64,000 bases of DNA from positions 1-64,000 of the forward strand of contig NZ_JAJNCX010000010.1 in the NCBI RefSeq assembly GCF_021026315.1, given 5' to 3'. Positions 29,202 to 38,949 of the stretch are shown here, piece by piece; position 1 is the stretch's first letter; every line of letters starts with the position of its first letter. Made by a program: the position numbers and the translations under genes. The notes beneath the pieces were generated by a model that saw only the letters and a program-made list of their open reading frames with translations, did not search any database and had not been told where the DNA came from. The DNA comes from Rhizobium sp. C4 (GTDB lineage: Bacteria > Pseudomonadota > Alphaproteobacteria > Rhizobiales > Rhizobiaceae).

Positions 29202-29230
29202 TTGCCAAAACACCCTATCGCTGATACATA
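29202..29230 (+). promoter_or_regulatory. Candidate ahcY promoter
   Basis: TTGCCA (29202-29207), 17-bp spacer, TACATA (29225-29230). The dyad at 29168-29197 ends 4 bp before the -35 element. Confidence 0.5.
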
Positions 29231-29324
29231 GCGCACATCCATTTCTCGGACGCCGATGACCGGCATTGCGTCCGTTTGGGGTTTGCATTTTCAAGCCCTG
29301 TTTCCGCCGGATCTGGAGAATTTG

Positions 29325-30725
29325 ATGAGCAAAGCCACCGACTATATCGTCACCGATATCAACCTTGCCGATTTTGGCCGCAAGGAAATCCAAATTGCCG
29401 AAACCGAAATGCCGGGCCTGATGGCCGCACGCGAGGAATTCGGCACGACGAAGCCGCTGAAGGGCGCACGCATCACCGGCTCGCTCCACATGACGATCCA
29501 GACCGCGGTTCTGATCGAAACGCTGGTCAAGCTCGGCGCGGAAGTCCGTTGGGCCTCCTGCAACATCTTCTCGACGCAGGACCATGCCGCTGCAGCCATT
29601 GCCGCCGCCGGTATCCCGGTTTTCGCGAAGAAGGGCGAATCGCTCTATGAATACTGGACCTACACGGACCAGATCTTCCAGTGGACCGACGGTGGCGTGT
29701 CCAACATGATCCTCGACGATGGCGGCGATGCCACCATGTACATCCTGCTCGGCGCCCGCGCCGAAGCCGGCGAGAACGTGCTGTCGAACCCCGGCTCGGA
29801 AGAAGAAGAAATCCTGTTCGCACAGATCAAGAAGCGTCTGCAGGCATCGCCGGGCTGGTTCACCCGCCAGCGCGACGCCATCAAGGGCGTGACGGAAGAA
29901 ACCACGACGGGCGTCAACCGTCTGTACCAGCTCGCCAAGAAGGGCCTGCTGCCCTTCCCGGCCATCAACGTCAACGACTCTGTCACCAAGTCGAAGTTCG
30001 ACAACAAGTATGGCTGCAAGGAATCGCTGGTTGACGGCATTCGCCGCGGCACCGACGTGATGATGGCCGGCAAGGTTGCCGTCGTCTGCGGTTACGGCGA
30101 CGTGGGCAAGGGTTCGGCCGCTTCGCTCCAGGGCGCCGGCGCACGCGTCAAGGTCACGGAAGTCGACCCGATCTGCGCGCTGCAGGCAGCCATGGACGGC
30201 TATGAAGTCGTCCAGCTCGAAGACGTCGTGTCTTCGGCCGACATCTTCATCACCACGACCGGCAACAAGGACGTCATCCGCATCGAGCACATGCGCGCGA
30301 TGAAGGACATGGCGATCGTCGGCAATATCGGCCACTTCGACAACGAAATTCAGGTCGCGGCACTCCGTAACCTGAAGTGGACCAACGTCAAGCCGCAGGT
30401 CGACCTCATCGAGTTCCCCGCGGGTAACCGCATGATCCTTCTCTCGGAAGGCCGCCTGCTCAACCTCGGCAACGCGACGGGCCATCCGTCCTTCGTCATG
30501 TCGGCCTCGTTCACGAATCAGGTTCTCGCCCAGATCGAACTTTTCGTCCGTGGCGCCAACTACAAGAACGAAGTTTACGTTCTGCCGAAGCACCTCGACG
30601 AAAAGGTTGCCCGTCTGCATCTCTCCAAGCTCGGCGCAAAGCTGACCGAGCTTTCGGAAGAGCAGGCAGCCTATATCGGCGTCGGTCAGACCGGCCCGTT
30701 CAAGTCGGAACACTACCGCTACTGA
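29325..30725 (+). CDS. ahcY: S-adenosylhomocysteine hydrolase
   Basis: 466-residue NAD-dependent enzyme that splits S-adenosylhomocysteine into adenosine and homocysteine, part of the methyl cycle. The length fits alphaproteobacterial AhcY. Recognisable features: [20 protein letters not shown] near the substrate site, the NAD-binding [13 protein letters not shown], and the C terminus FKSEHYRY that contacts cofactor of the neighbouring subunit. ATG at 29325 preceded by GGAGAA; the frame is open to 29256. Followed by a strong terminator, so it is a single-gene unit. Confidence 0.97.
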   Translation: MSKATDYIVTDINLADFGRKEIQIAETEMPGLMAAREEFGTTKPLKGARITGSLHMTIQTAVLIETLVKLGAEVRWASCNIFSTQDHAAAAIAAAGIPVFAKKGESLYEYWTYTDQIFQWTDGGVSNMILDDGGDATMYILLGARAEAGENVLSNPGSEEEEILFAQIKKRLQASPGWFTRQRDAIKGVTEETTTGVNRLYQLAKKGLLPFPAINVNDSVTKSKFDNKYGCKESLVDGIRRGTDVMMAGKVAVVCGYGDVGKGSAASLQGAGARVKVTEVDPICALQAAMDGYEVVQLEDVVSSADIFITTTGNKDVIRIEHMRAMKDMAIVGNIGHFDNEIQVAALRNLKWTNVKPQVDLIEFPAGNRMILLSEGRLLNLGNATGHPSFVMSASFTNQVLAQIELFVRGANYKNEVYVLPKHLDEKVARLHLSKLGAKLTELSEEQAAYIGVGQTGPFKSEHYRY

Positions 30726-30756
30726 TCTAGATCAGTCACTACCACAAGATATAGTC

Positions 30757-30792
30757 GCCGCCGGCAGGGCAACCTGCCGGCGGCTCTTTTTT
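30757..30792 (+). terminator. Rho-independent terminator of ahcY
   Basis: Perfect 12-bp GC-rich stem (GCCGCCGGCAGG and complement), GCAA tetraloop and a T-rich tail (TCTTTTTT), 32 bp past the ahcY stop. Confidence 0.93.
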
Positions 30793-30980
30793 GGGCATTT
30801 CGCTTTATGGCGATTCCCGTTGGCAGTATTGTCACCGACACTGATTCGACAGTTTTGGACTGTTTTGCGCAGGCCGCCGCATGGCCGTTTCGCGCAGCCT
30901 TCGCACAAGTTCTTCGTGGCAGGCTGTGCCTGGAATGGCCGTTTCGGCCTTTGCATGAGCTGCATGGAGAAAAACCGGAC

Positions 30981-33470
30981 ATGACATCGGGACAGACATC
31001 CGGTTCGCCCAACAAGAAGAATAGCCCCTTGAAATCAATTCGCGTGTTCATGACCGCAACGACCGCGCTGACCGCGACGGATGTCTTTGCCGCTTCGCCT
31101 TCGGTGGGTTCGCTCTACACCACCGGTGGCATTGCCGGCGCCGCCATTCTCGCCGGCATCCTCTCGGCCGCCTTCATCTCCTCGTTCTGGAACGCCCGTC
31201 GCCGCAATTCGGTCGAGGCGGAAAGCCGGGAAATCCGCAGCGCGCTTTCGGAAGCCAGCCAGAAGATCTCCAGCTATCAGGCGCTGATTGCCGACAAGAA
31301 CCGCCGCATCGTCATCTGGGACGGGCTTTCCGGCCAGGTCGAGATCATCGGTCAACTGCCGCTGGAAACCGGCGCGCCGGTGCAGGATCGCGATTTCATC
31401 GCCTTTGGCCGGTGGCTCAGCCCCCGCTCGGCCTCCGAGATCGAAAGCGCCATCGACCGGCTGCGCGGTCAGGGCACGTCCTTTGATCTCGTGGTCGAAA
31501 GCCAGCGCGGCGAAGCCATCGAGGCCCAGGGACGCGTGACCGGCGGACGCTCCTTCGTGCGTTTCATCGCGCTCAACAGCCTGCGGGCGGAGCTTGCCGA
31601 GCTGCAGATCGAACGCGACCGGCTGGCGGCGACGATCGCCTCCTTCCAGGCTCTCCTCGACACGATCGACATGCCTGTCTGGCAGCGCAACACCGAAGGC
31701 CGGCTGAACTGGGTCAACGAGGCCTATAGCGGCGCGGTCGAAGCGAAAACCCGCGACGAGGCCCTGCGCGAGGGCCGCGAGCTGTTGCCGACGGTCGCAC
31801 GCGAGAAGATCCGCGCCACGATGACCCCGGATACGCCCTTTCATGACAAGGTTTCGACCGTGGTTCGCGGCGAGCGCACCTTCTACGAAGTCTTCGACGT
31901 GAAGAGCCGTGGCGGCACGGCCGGCATGGCGATCGACACGACGGCTCAGGAGGCGCTGCGCGAGGAGCTGAAGCGAACGCTGAAGAGCCACGCGGAGATC
32001 CTCGATCATCTCGGCACGCCGGTCGCGATCTTCGACAAGGACCAGCGCCTGCAATTCTACAATCAGGCCTTCCAGCAGCTTTGGGAACTGGACCTCGTCT
32101 TCCTCGAATCGCGCCCGGACAACGGCGCGCTTCTCGACCGGTTGCGCGCCAAGGGCCGCCTGCCGGAGCAGCTCAACTGGAAATCCTGGCGCGAACATGC
32201 GCTCAGCGTCTATCGCGCCGTCGAGACGCAGACCGACATCTGGTATCTGCCGAACGGCCAGACCCTGCGCGTTTTCGCCAATGCGCTTCCGCAGGGCGGA
32301 GCGACCTGGGTGTTCGAGAACCTGACCGAGAAGGTCAATCTCGAAACGCTCTACAATTCGCTCGTCCAGGTGCAGGAAGAGACGATCAATCACCTCGCCG
32401 AGGGCGTGGCGGTGTTTGGGCCGGATGGCAAGATCCGGATTTCCAACCCCGCCTTCCGCAAACTCTGGGGCCTGGGTGAAGACGCCGCCAAGCCCGGCAC
32501 GCATATCCGCGCCGTCGAGACGGCCTGCTCGGCCGCCTATGGCCAGGCAGACGGCTGGCGGCACTTCGGACAGCTCATCACCAGCTTCGAGGATGAACGC
32601 GCCAATTTCAGCGGGACGCTGGAGCTCAACACCGGCCTCGTGCTCGACTATGCCGTCACCCCGCTCCCCAACGCCCAGACCATGCTGACATTTGTCGACA
32701 TGACGGACAGCGTGCTGGCAGAACGGGCGCTCACCGAAAAGAACGCAGCCCTGCAAAAGGCCGACGAGATCAAGAACGATTTCGTCCAGCACGTTTCCTA
32801 CGAATTGCGGTCGCCGCTCACCAACATCATCGGCTTCACCGATCTCCTGAAGACGCCGGCGCTCGGGACGCTGAACGAGCGGCAGGCGGAATATGTCGAG
32901 CATATTTCGTCCTCCTCCTCGATCCTTCTCACGATCGTCAACGACATCCTCGATCTCGCGACGGTCGATGCCGGCATCATGCAGCTCGACTTTGCGCCGA
33001 TTGCGCTCGATGGCTTCCTGGACGACGTCGCGCAGCAGATCGCCGAACGGCTGCAGGAGATGAACATTACCCTGCAGATCACCGCGCCCGCAGGACTCGG
33101 GACGATCAATGCGGACCGCCAGCGCCTCAAGCAGATCTTGCTGAAGCTTCTGACAAACGCCGCCAATTTCGCGCCCGAACACAGCACGATCCGGTTGAAA
33201 TGCTGGCGCGACGGCAACGATTTCGTCTTCAAGGTTTCCGACGACGGGCCGGGCATTCCCAAGGACGTTCTCGACACGGTGTTCAACCGCTTCGAATCGC
33301 ATGGCAAGGGCAGCGGTGCCGGGCTGGGGCTCGCCATCGTCGACAGCTTCGTCACGCTGCATGACGGTCAGGTCACCATTGATTCCGTCGAAGGTCGCGG
33401 GACGGAAGTCACCTGCCGGATTCCATCGAAAATCATGCCCGACATGGGCGCGATCGCCGCTGCGGAGTGA
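30981..33470 (+). CDS. divL: DivL-type cell-cycle kinase with Tyr in place of the phospho-His
   Basis: 829-residue membrane sensor kinase. A single helix spans about 47-70, followed by PAS-like domains (roughly 160-330, 335-460 and 465-580) and a HisKA/HATPase module. The H box reads HVSYELRSPLTNI: the acceptor position is Y607 (codon TAC at 32799), not His, the hallmark of DivL. In Caulobacter DivL senses DivK-phosphate and controls CckA and thus CtrA. The ATPase G box GSGAGLGLAIVDSF is intact. ATG 30981 chosen with GGAGAA upstream; the frame is open to 30807. tsaE follows 5 bp after the stop. Confidence 0.92.
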   Translation: MTSGQTSGSPNKKNSPLKSIRVFMTATTALTATDVFAASPSVGSLYTTGGIAGAAILAGILSAAFISSFWNARRRNSVEAESREIRSALSEASQKISSYQALIADKNRRIVIWDGLSGQVEIIGQLPLETGAPVQDRDFIAFGRWLSPRSASEIESAIDRLRGQGTSFDLVVESQRGEAIEAQGRVTGGRSFVRFIALNSLRAELAELQIERDRLAATIASFQALLDTIDMPVWQRNTEGRLNWVNEAYSGAVEAKTRDEALREGRELLPTVAREKIRATMTPDTPFHDKVSTVVRGERTFYEVFDVKSRGGTAGMAIDTTAQEALREELKRTLKSHAEILDHLGTPVAIFDKDQRLQFYNQAFQQLWELDLVFLESRPDNGALLDRLRAKGRLPEQLNWKSWREHALSVYRAVETQTDIWYLPNGQTLRVFANALPQGGATWVFENLTEKVNLETLYNSLVQVQEETINHLAEGVAVFGPDGKIRISNPAFRKLWGLGEDAAKPGTHIRAVETACSAAYGQADGWRHFGQLITSFEDERANFSGTLELNTGLVLDYAVTPLPNAQTMLTFVDMTDSVLAERALTEKNAALQKADEIKNDFVQHVSYELRSPLTNIIGFTDLLKTPALGTLNERQAEYVEHISSSSSILLTIVNDILDLATVDAGIMQLDFAPIALDGFLDDVAQQIAERLQEMNITLQITAPAGLGTINADRQRLKQILLKLLTNAANFAPEHSTIRLKCWRDGNDFVFKVSDDGPGIPKDVLDTVFNRFESHGKGSGAGLGLAIVDSFVTLHDGQVTIDSVEGRGTEVTCRIPSKIMPDMGAIAAAE

Positions 33471-33475
33471 CCCGC

Positions 33476-34990
33476 ATGGGATCCATCTCGCTTCATCTTG
33501 CTGACGAAGCCGCAACGCTCCGCTTCGGTGAAGATCTGGCTCTGGCTCTGGGACCCGGGCTCTGCGTGGCGCTCGATGGCGATCTGGGTGCCGGCAAATC
33601 GACGTTGGCGCGCGCCACCTTGCGAGCACTGGCCTGCGATCCGTCTCTGGAAGTGCCAAGCCCGACCTTCACGCTCGTGCAGGTTTATGACCTGCGGTTT
33701 CAGGTCGGCCATTTCGATCTTTACCGGATCAGCGATTCGAGCGAGCTTGACGAGCTGGGTTTCGACGAAATTCTCGACACCGGCGTCTGCCTTGTCGAAT
33801 GGCCCGAACGGGCGGGCAATCGCCTGCCGGAAGACCTGCTGCGCATCGAACTGAAGAACGAAGGTGCGGGTCGGCGTGCCACGATCACCGGGCCGGAGAA
33901 GCGTCTTGCGCGCGTCAAGCGCGTGATCGACATTCGCAGCTTTCTCGACACGCGCGGCTATTCCGGCGCACGCCGGAGCTTCCTGACCGGCGATTCCTCC
34001 TTCCGGGCCTATGAGCGCATCCAGACGGCGGACGGGCGCGGCATCGTGCTGATGGATTCGCCTGCGCGCTCCAACGGACCGGTGATCCGCAACGGAAAGA
34101 CCTATTCGCAGCTAGTCCACCTTGCCGAGGATGTGCGGCCGTTCATTGCGGTTGATCGCTACCTGCGCGGCATCGGGCTGTCGGCGCCGGAAATCTATGA
34201 GGCCGACCAGGATCAGGGCATTCTTCTGGTCGAAGATCTCGGCAACGAAGGCGTGATCGATGCGCAGCGCAAACCGATTGCGGAACGCTACCACGAGGCC
34301 GTTCTGTGCCTTGCCGAATATCACCAGCTTCCGATCGCGCGCGATCTCCCGATCGACGATAGCGGGATCCACCAGGTTCCGGCCTTCGACAAGGCTGCCC
34401 TGCTCTATGAAGTCGAGTTGCTGCTCGACTGGCATATTCCATGGAAGCGCAATGGCGCTCAGGCGACGGCTGCCGAGCGCGAAGCCTATCTTTCCATCTG
34501 GAGCGGCCTGATCGATGAGGCGCTGTCTGGCGAGACCCATCTCGTCATGCGCGACTATCACTCGCCGAACCTGCTCTGGCTGCCGGAGCGCGAAGGTTTC
34601 CGCAAGATCGGCATGATCGATTTCCAGGACGCCATCATCGGCCCCTCGTCCTACGACGTCGTGTCGCTAGTCCAAGATGCGCGCGTCACCGTCGAGCGTC
34701 CGCTGATGGACGACCTGATGGAGACCTACATGCAGGCGCGCGAGGCGGCTGGTGCCTTCGATCGCAAGGCGTTCCTCAAAAACTGGTCGATCATGTCGGC
34801 GCAGCGTGCCTGCCGGCTCAATGGACTGTGGGTGCGGCTGCTGAAGCGTGACAACCTGCCGAATTACATGCAGCACATGCCCCGCACGCTCTGGCATCTG
34901 GAGGTCGCCTTCGAACATGAGACGCTGGCCCCCTTGCGCAATTGGTGCCTGGAGGCTGGAATCCTGCTGAGCGAATCAGCGCCCGCATGA
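33476..34990 (+). CDS. tsaE: TsaE fused to an AmgK-like sugar kinase (aminoglycoside phosphotransferase fold)
   Basis: 504-residue two-domain protein. Residues about 1-150 are TsaE, the ATPase of the t6A tRNA-modification complex (Walker A GDLGAGKST at 35-43, then PSPTFTLVQVY and FDLYR). Residues about 165-504 form an aminoglycoside-phosphotransferase-fold kinase with the catalytic loop RDYHSPN (D360) and metal-binding DFQDA (D382). Followed 28 bp later by a MurU-like gene, the kinase half looks like AmgK, the anomeric MurNAc/GlcNAc kinase of peptidoglycan recycling. The two halves have no obvious shared pathway. ATG 33476 preferred (GGAG at 33464); a GTG at 33467 overlaps the divL stop. Confidence 0.88.
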   Translation: MGSISLHLADEAATLRFGEDLALALGPGLCVALDGDLGAGKSTLARATLRALACDPSLEVPSPTFTLVQVYDLRFQVGHFDLYRISDSSELDELGFDEILDTGVCLVEWPERAGNRLPEDLLRIELKNEGAGRRATITGPEKRLARVKRVIDIRSFLDTRGYSGARRSFLTGDSSFRAYERIQTADGRGIVLMDSPARSNGPVIRNGKTYSQLVHLAEDVRPFIAVDRYLRGIGLSAPEIYEADQDQGILLVEDLGNEGVIDAQRKPIAERYHEAVLCLAEYHQLPIARDLPIDDSGIHQVPAFDKAALLYEVELLLDWHIPWKRNGAQATAAEREAYLSIWSGLIDEALSGETHLVMRDYHSPNLLWLPEREGFRKIGMIDFQDAIIGPSSYDVVSLVQDARVTVERPLMDDLMETYMQAREAAGAFDRKAFLKNWSIMSAQRACRLNGLWVRLLKRDNLPNYMQHMPRTLWHLEVAFEHETLAPLRNWCLEAGILLSESAPA

Positions 34991-35018
34991 GGCGGGCGCG
35001 CGAGCAGGACAGTCCTCT

Positions 35019-35753
35019 ATGAAGATCGACACCGCGATGGTCCTTGCGGCCGGCCTCGGCACAAGGCTTCGCCCCATCACCGATACGATGCCGAAGCCGC
35101 TGGTGCCGATCGCCGGCAAGCCGATGATCGACTATGTGCTCGATGCGCTGGCTGAAGCCGGCGTTGAGGAGGCTGTCGTCAACGTTCACCATCTGGCCGA
35201 CCAGATGGAAACGCATCTGGCGCGTCGCAACCGGCCGAAGATCAGGATTTCGGACGAGCGGGCGCAGCTGATGGATTCAGGCGGCGGTCTCGTCAAGGGG
35301 CTGGAACTGCTGCCGCGCAAGCCGCTTTTCGTTATGAATGCCGATCTTTTCTGGGTGGGCGAGCATGCGGACGGGCCCAGCAACCTGTCCCGCTTAGCCG
35401 GATTTTTCGATCCCGACCGCATGGACATCGCCATGCTGGTAGTGCGCAACGAGGATACGACGGGTCACAACGGCAAGCTGGATTTCTCGCTCGGCGAAGA
35501 TGGTCGGCTGACGCGCTACAGGGACGGCATGCCGAACCCGGTCGTCTATGCCGGAGCCTTCGTTCTGGCGCCGGAACTTCTCGACGGCGCACCTTGCGGG
35601 CCCTTCGGCCTGAACGCAAGCTTCGACAAGGCCATTGCTGCCGGGCGGCTCTTCGGGCTTGAGCTCTCGGGCCACTGGATCACCGTCGGCACGCCCGACG
35701 CGATTGCCCCGGCCGAGGCCGCTGTCGCCCGCTTCTCGACCACAGGGCGCTAG
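35019..35753 (+). CDS. murU: MurU-like sugar-1-phosphate nucleotidyltransferase
   Basis: 244-residue nucleotidyltransferase. The N-terminal NTP-binding signature LAAGLGTRLRP at 9-19 and KPLVPIAGKPMIDYVLDAL are clear, with MNADLFW holding the metal-binding aspartate. In Pseudomonas MurU turns MurNAc-1-phosphate into UDP-MurNAc, bypassing de novo synthesis. Its place directly after the AmgK-like domain supports this role over the alternative mannose-1-phosphate guanylyltransferase or HddC-type annotations. Ends 4 bp before addB. Confidence 0.8.
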   Translation: MKIDTAMVLAAGLGTRLRPITDTMPKPLVPIAGKPMIDYVLDALAEAGVEEAVVNVHHLADQMETHLARRNRPKIRISDERAQLMDSGGGLVKGLELLPRKPLFVMNADLFWVGEHADGPSNLSRLAGFFDPDRMDIAMLVVRNEDTTGHNGKLDFSLGEDGRLTRYRDGMPNPVVYAGAFVLAPELLDGAPCGPFGLNASFDKAIAAGRLFGLELSGHWITVGTPDAIAPAEAAVARFSTTGR

Positions 35754-35757
35754 GGCC

Positions 35758-38700
35758 ATGGCGCGGCGACAGAAGCGTGTTCTCACCATCCCGCCCGGCC
35801 CCGCCTTTCTGCGGACGCTTGCGGAGGGCATCCTCAAGGGCGAGATCGTCGGGGGCTTCGCCTTCGATCCGGACGAGCCGGAGAGGCTCGCCGACGTGAC
35901 CGTCTTCGTGCCGACGCGGCGTGCTGCGCGCGTGCTGCGCTCGGAGTTCGCGCTGCTGCTCAGGCACGGCTCCGCCATTTTGCCAACCATCCGCCCGCTC
36001 GGCGAAACCGATGACGACAGCGGCTTCTTTGAAGCGAGCCTGCCGGAGACGCTGGACCTCCTGCCCCCGATCGGCCCGGTTGCGGCAGCGCTGGAGCTGG
36101 CGCGGCTGATTACCGTGTGGCGCAACAGCCTGCCGGAAGCGGTCGTCAATTTCCATGGCGGCGCCCCGGTGATTGCGCCGGCAAGCCCGGCGGATGCGGT
36201 CTGGCTTGCCAAGGAACTGATCGCGTTGATCGGCGAGGTCGAGACCGCGGAGATCGAATGGAGCAATCTCGACAAGCTGGACACCCAAGACTATGCCTCT
36301 TGGTGGCAGCTGACACTGGAATTCCTGAAGATTGCGCATGTCTACTGGCCGGCGCGGCTTGAGGAGCTGAATGCCTCGTCCGCCTCGCGGCATCGCAATG
36401 CCATCCTGAAAGCCGAAGTCGAGCGGCTGGCAACGACGATCCACAAGGGGCCGGTCATTGTTGCTGGTTCCACCGGTTCGCTGCCGGCCACAGCCCGGCT
36501 GATCGATGCAGTGAGCCAGCTTGAGGAGGGCGCGGTGGTGCTTCCCGGGCTCGACATCGGGATGCCGGAGACACAATGGGATTGTCTTGCGCTCAATCCC
36601 GCCGCTGACGGAACAGGGATAGACCCGACCATTTTCGGCCATCCGCAATTCGGCCTCGCCCGCCTGCTCGACGAACTGCATCTGAAACGCGACGATGTCA
36701 TCCCCTATGGCAGTGCGGAGCACGCCATCGATACCCGAGCACGGGCGGTTTCTCTGGCACTGGCACCGTCGGCCTCGACCCATCTCTGGCCGGAACTGAA
36801 GGCTGCGATCGGCGAAGAGGCGATGGCCGCAGCCTTCTCAGACGTGGCGCTGATCGAAGCGGCCAACGAGCGGCTGGAGGCGACGGGTATTGCGGTGGCG
36901 CTGAAACTGGCGCTCGATACATCGCAATCCGAAGACAGCCAGGTGGCGCTGATCACCCCGGACCGCGGACTGGCACGACGGGTTGTCGCCGAGCTCGAAC
37001 GCTTTGGTATCGAGGCCGACGACAGTGCCGGTACGCCGCTGAACGCGACACCGCAGGGGACGCTGCTGAAGCTGCTGGTCGAATCGACCCTGTTTCCCGG
37101 CGACCCAGTGCCGATCGTGTCGCTGCTGAAGCATCCGCTGACCCGGCTCGGATTACCGGCAGAGACGATCGCGAAGGCGGCACGCCTGCTGGAAGTCCAC
37201 GCCTTGCGCGGCGGCACGGGCGCGGTCGATATTTCAACGCTCGCACCCCTCCTGCAAGCCCAGACGGAGCGCGCCGCCGCGTCGCATCATGAGCCAGCCT
37301 GGCGGGCGAAGCTCTCGGCAAGCGACCTTACGCTCGCGCTCGACGTTGCGGACAGGATGGCTGCGGCGGTCGAGCCTCTTGTCGAGGCGCTGGTGCGGCG
37401 CATGCCGGGGCAAGGGCTGACGATCACCCGCGGCACGGGCGAATGGGCCGAGCGGACCGGGCGTGCGCTGGAGGCGCTTGTCGCAGACGAGGCCGGCGAC
37501 GTCTCGTCGCTATGGACGGGCGAAGCCGGCGAGGCGCTCGCCGATCTGCTCTCCGGGGTGATGGAGGCGCCGGGTGGTCTGGCGCTCACCGGGCCAGACT
37601 GGGCGGGCGTGCTCGATGCGCTGGTTTCCGGCGTCGCGGTCAAGCCGCGCGCGATGAGCCATCCGCGCGTCTTCATCTGGGGCACGCAGGAAGCACGCCT
37701 CCAGCATGTCGATACGATTGTTCTTGGCGGCATGAACGAGGGCGCCTGGCCGCAGCAGGCCGGCACGAACCCGTTTCTGTCGCGCATCATGAAGATCCGG
37801 ATGGGACTTGAGCCGCCGGAACGGCGTGCAGGCCAGATCGCCCATGACTTCCAGATGGCAAGCGGCATGCCCAATGTCATCTATTCGCGGGCTTTGCGGT
37901 CCGGCAGCGCGCCCTCCGTCGCCTCGCGTTTTCTGCAGCGCCTGACCGCCATTGCCGGTCCCGCCCTGACGCAACAGATGCGCGAACGCGGAGACTATTA
38001 TCTGCGCTGTGCGGCACTGATCGATGAAGGCGAACGGGAGCCTTTGGCGCAGCGACCCGAGCCGCGGCCGGACGCCGCCCTTATCCCAGATCGCTATTCC
38101 TTCTCCGAGGCAGGCAAGCTCCGGCGCGACCCATATTCCGTCTATGCCCGACGCATTCTCCGCCTCGATCCAGTCGATCCGTTCAATGCCGATCCGGGTC
38201 CGGCAGAGCGCGGCACGCTTTACCATGCGATCATCGAATCCTTTGTCGGGGAAAGGATCGACCCGAACAGCGAAACCGCCGCCGCCGCGATGACAGATCT
38301 GGCCGACCGTGCCTTTGCCGAGGCAGACCTGCCCGCCCATATCGAGGCGACGTGGCGACCGCGCTTTGATGAAACGGCGCGAGCCTTTCTCGATTGGGAA
38401 AAGAAACGCCAGGCGGAACTTCGCCATTCCTTCACCGAAGCGAAAGCGGCGATGGACCTCCCCGGTGGCTTTCTGCTCACCGGCTTTGCCGACCGGATCG
38501 ATATCACCCGCGGCGGTGTGGCCGATATCATCGACTACAAGACCGGCAGCTCGCCCTCGCTGAAACAGGCCCGCACGCTGATCGACCCGCAGCTGGCGCT
38601 GGAAGCTGCCGCCCTGCAGGCGGGGGGCTTTGCCGATGTCGGCGCGCGCGAACCCGGCGATCTCATCTATGTGCGCCTTCGCCCCGGCGACCGCTTCAAG

Positions 38701-38949
38701 ACGGAGACCATCAACGGCGATCCGGCAAGTTCGCGATCGAAGACACCGTCCAAGACCTCCGCACAGCTGGCGGAGGATGCGGCGCGCGAACTCGTCAAGC
38801 TGCTGACCATGCTGAAGACCGGCAAGCGCGGCTTTCTCTCCCGCGTATTGCCGGAGACTGCGGCGTTTGCCGGAGACTATGACCACCTCGCCCGCGTTGC
38901 CGAATGGGCCTCCGGCGAAGACAATGACGAGGGGGACGCCGATGCCTGA
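35758..38949 (+). CDS. addB: AddB, nuclease subunit of the AddAB recombination complex
   Basis: 1063-residue subunit that with AddA resects double-strand breaks and loads RecA. The N-terminal region is a degenerate helicase fold (alphaproteobacterial type, GSTGSLPATARL instead of a clear P-loop). The C terminus holds a PD-(D/E)XK nuclease: GTLYHAIIESF, and DIIDYKTGS with D926 and K928. ATG 35758; the frame extends to 35635 within murU. Its last 8 bp overlap addA. Confidence 0.92.
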   Translation: MARRQKRVLTIPPGPAFLRTLAEGILKGEIVGGFAFDPDEPERLADVTVFVPTRRAARVLRSEFALLLRHGSAILPTIRPLGETDDDSGFFEASLPETLDLLPPIGPVAAALELARLITVWRNSLPEAVVNFHGGAPVIAPASPADAVWLAKELIALIGEVETAEIEWSNLDKLDTQDYASWWQLTLEFLKIAHVYWPARLEELNASSASRHRNAILKAEVERLATTIHKGPVIVAGSTGSLPATARLIDAVSQLEEGAVVLPGLDIGMPETQWDCLALNPAADGTGIDPTIFGHPQFGLARLLDELHLKRDDVIPYGSAEHAIDTRARAVSLALAPSASTHLWPELKAAIGEEAMAAAFSDVALIEAANERLEATGIAVALKLALDTSQSEDSQVALITPDRGLARRVVAELERFGIEADDSAGTPLNATPQGTLLKLLVESTLFPGDPVPIVSLLKHPLTRLGLPAETIAKAARLLEVHALRGGTGAVDISTLAPLLQAQTERAAASHHEPAWRAKLSASDLTLALDVADRMAAAVEPLVEALVRRMPGQGLTITRGTGEWAERTGRALEALVADEAGDVSSLWTGEAGEALADLLSGVMEAPGGLALTGPDWAGVLDALVSGVAVKPRAMSHPRVFIWGTQEARLQHVDTIVLGGMNEGAWPQQAGTNPFLSRIMKIRMGLEPPERRAGQIAHDFQMASGMPNVIYSRALRSGSAPSVASRFLQRLTAIAGPALTQQMRERGDYYLRCAALIDEGEREPLAQRPEPRPDAALIPDRYSFSEAGKLRRDPYSVYARRILRLDPVDPFNADPGPAERGTLYHAIIESFVGERIDPNSETAAAAMTDLADRAFAEADLPAHIEATWRPRFDETARAFLDWEKKRQAELRHSFTEAKAAMDLPGGFLLTGFADRIDITRGGVADIIDYKTGSSPSLKQARTLIDPQLALEAAALQAGGFADVGAREPGDLIYVRLRPGDRFKTETINGDPASSRSKTPSKTSAQLAEDAARELVKLLTMLKTGKRGFLSRVLPETAAFAGDYDHLARVAEWASGEDNDEGDADA

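Noticed and set aside
29099-29324. SAH or SAM riboswitch in the ahcY leader
   Set aside because: I could not draw any known SAH/SAM aptamer; the main structure is a DNA-type dyad upstream of the promoter candidate, so it would not be in the RNA.
30721-30736. 16-bp perfect palindrome ACTGATCTAGATCAGT over the ahcY stop codon
   Set aside because: An 8-bp-arm palindrome is expected about once in a window this size, and a much better terminator lies just downstream.
30807-30980. 58-residue N-terminal extension of DivL
   Set aside because: No family support and lies in the promoter region after the ahcY terminator; the ATG at 30981 has a ribosome site.
31035-33659. 874-residue minus-strand frame opposite divL
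   Set aside because: Shadow frame: no recognisable domain, biased composition, fully overlaps divL.
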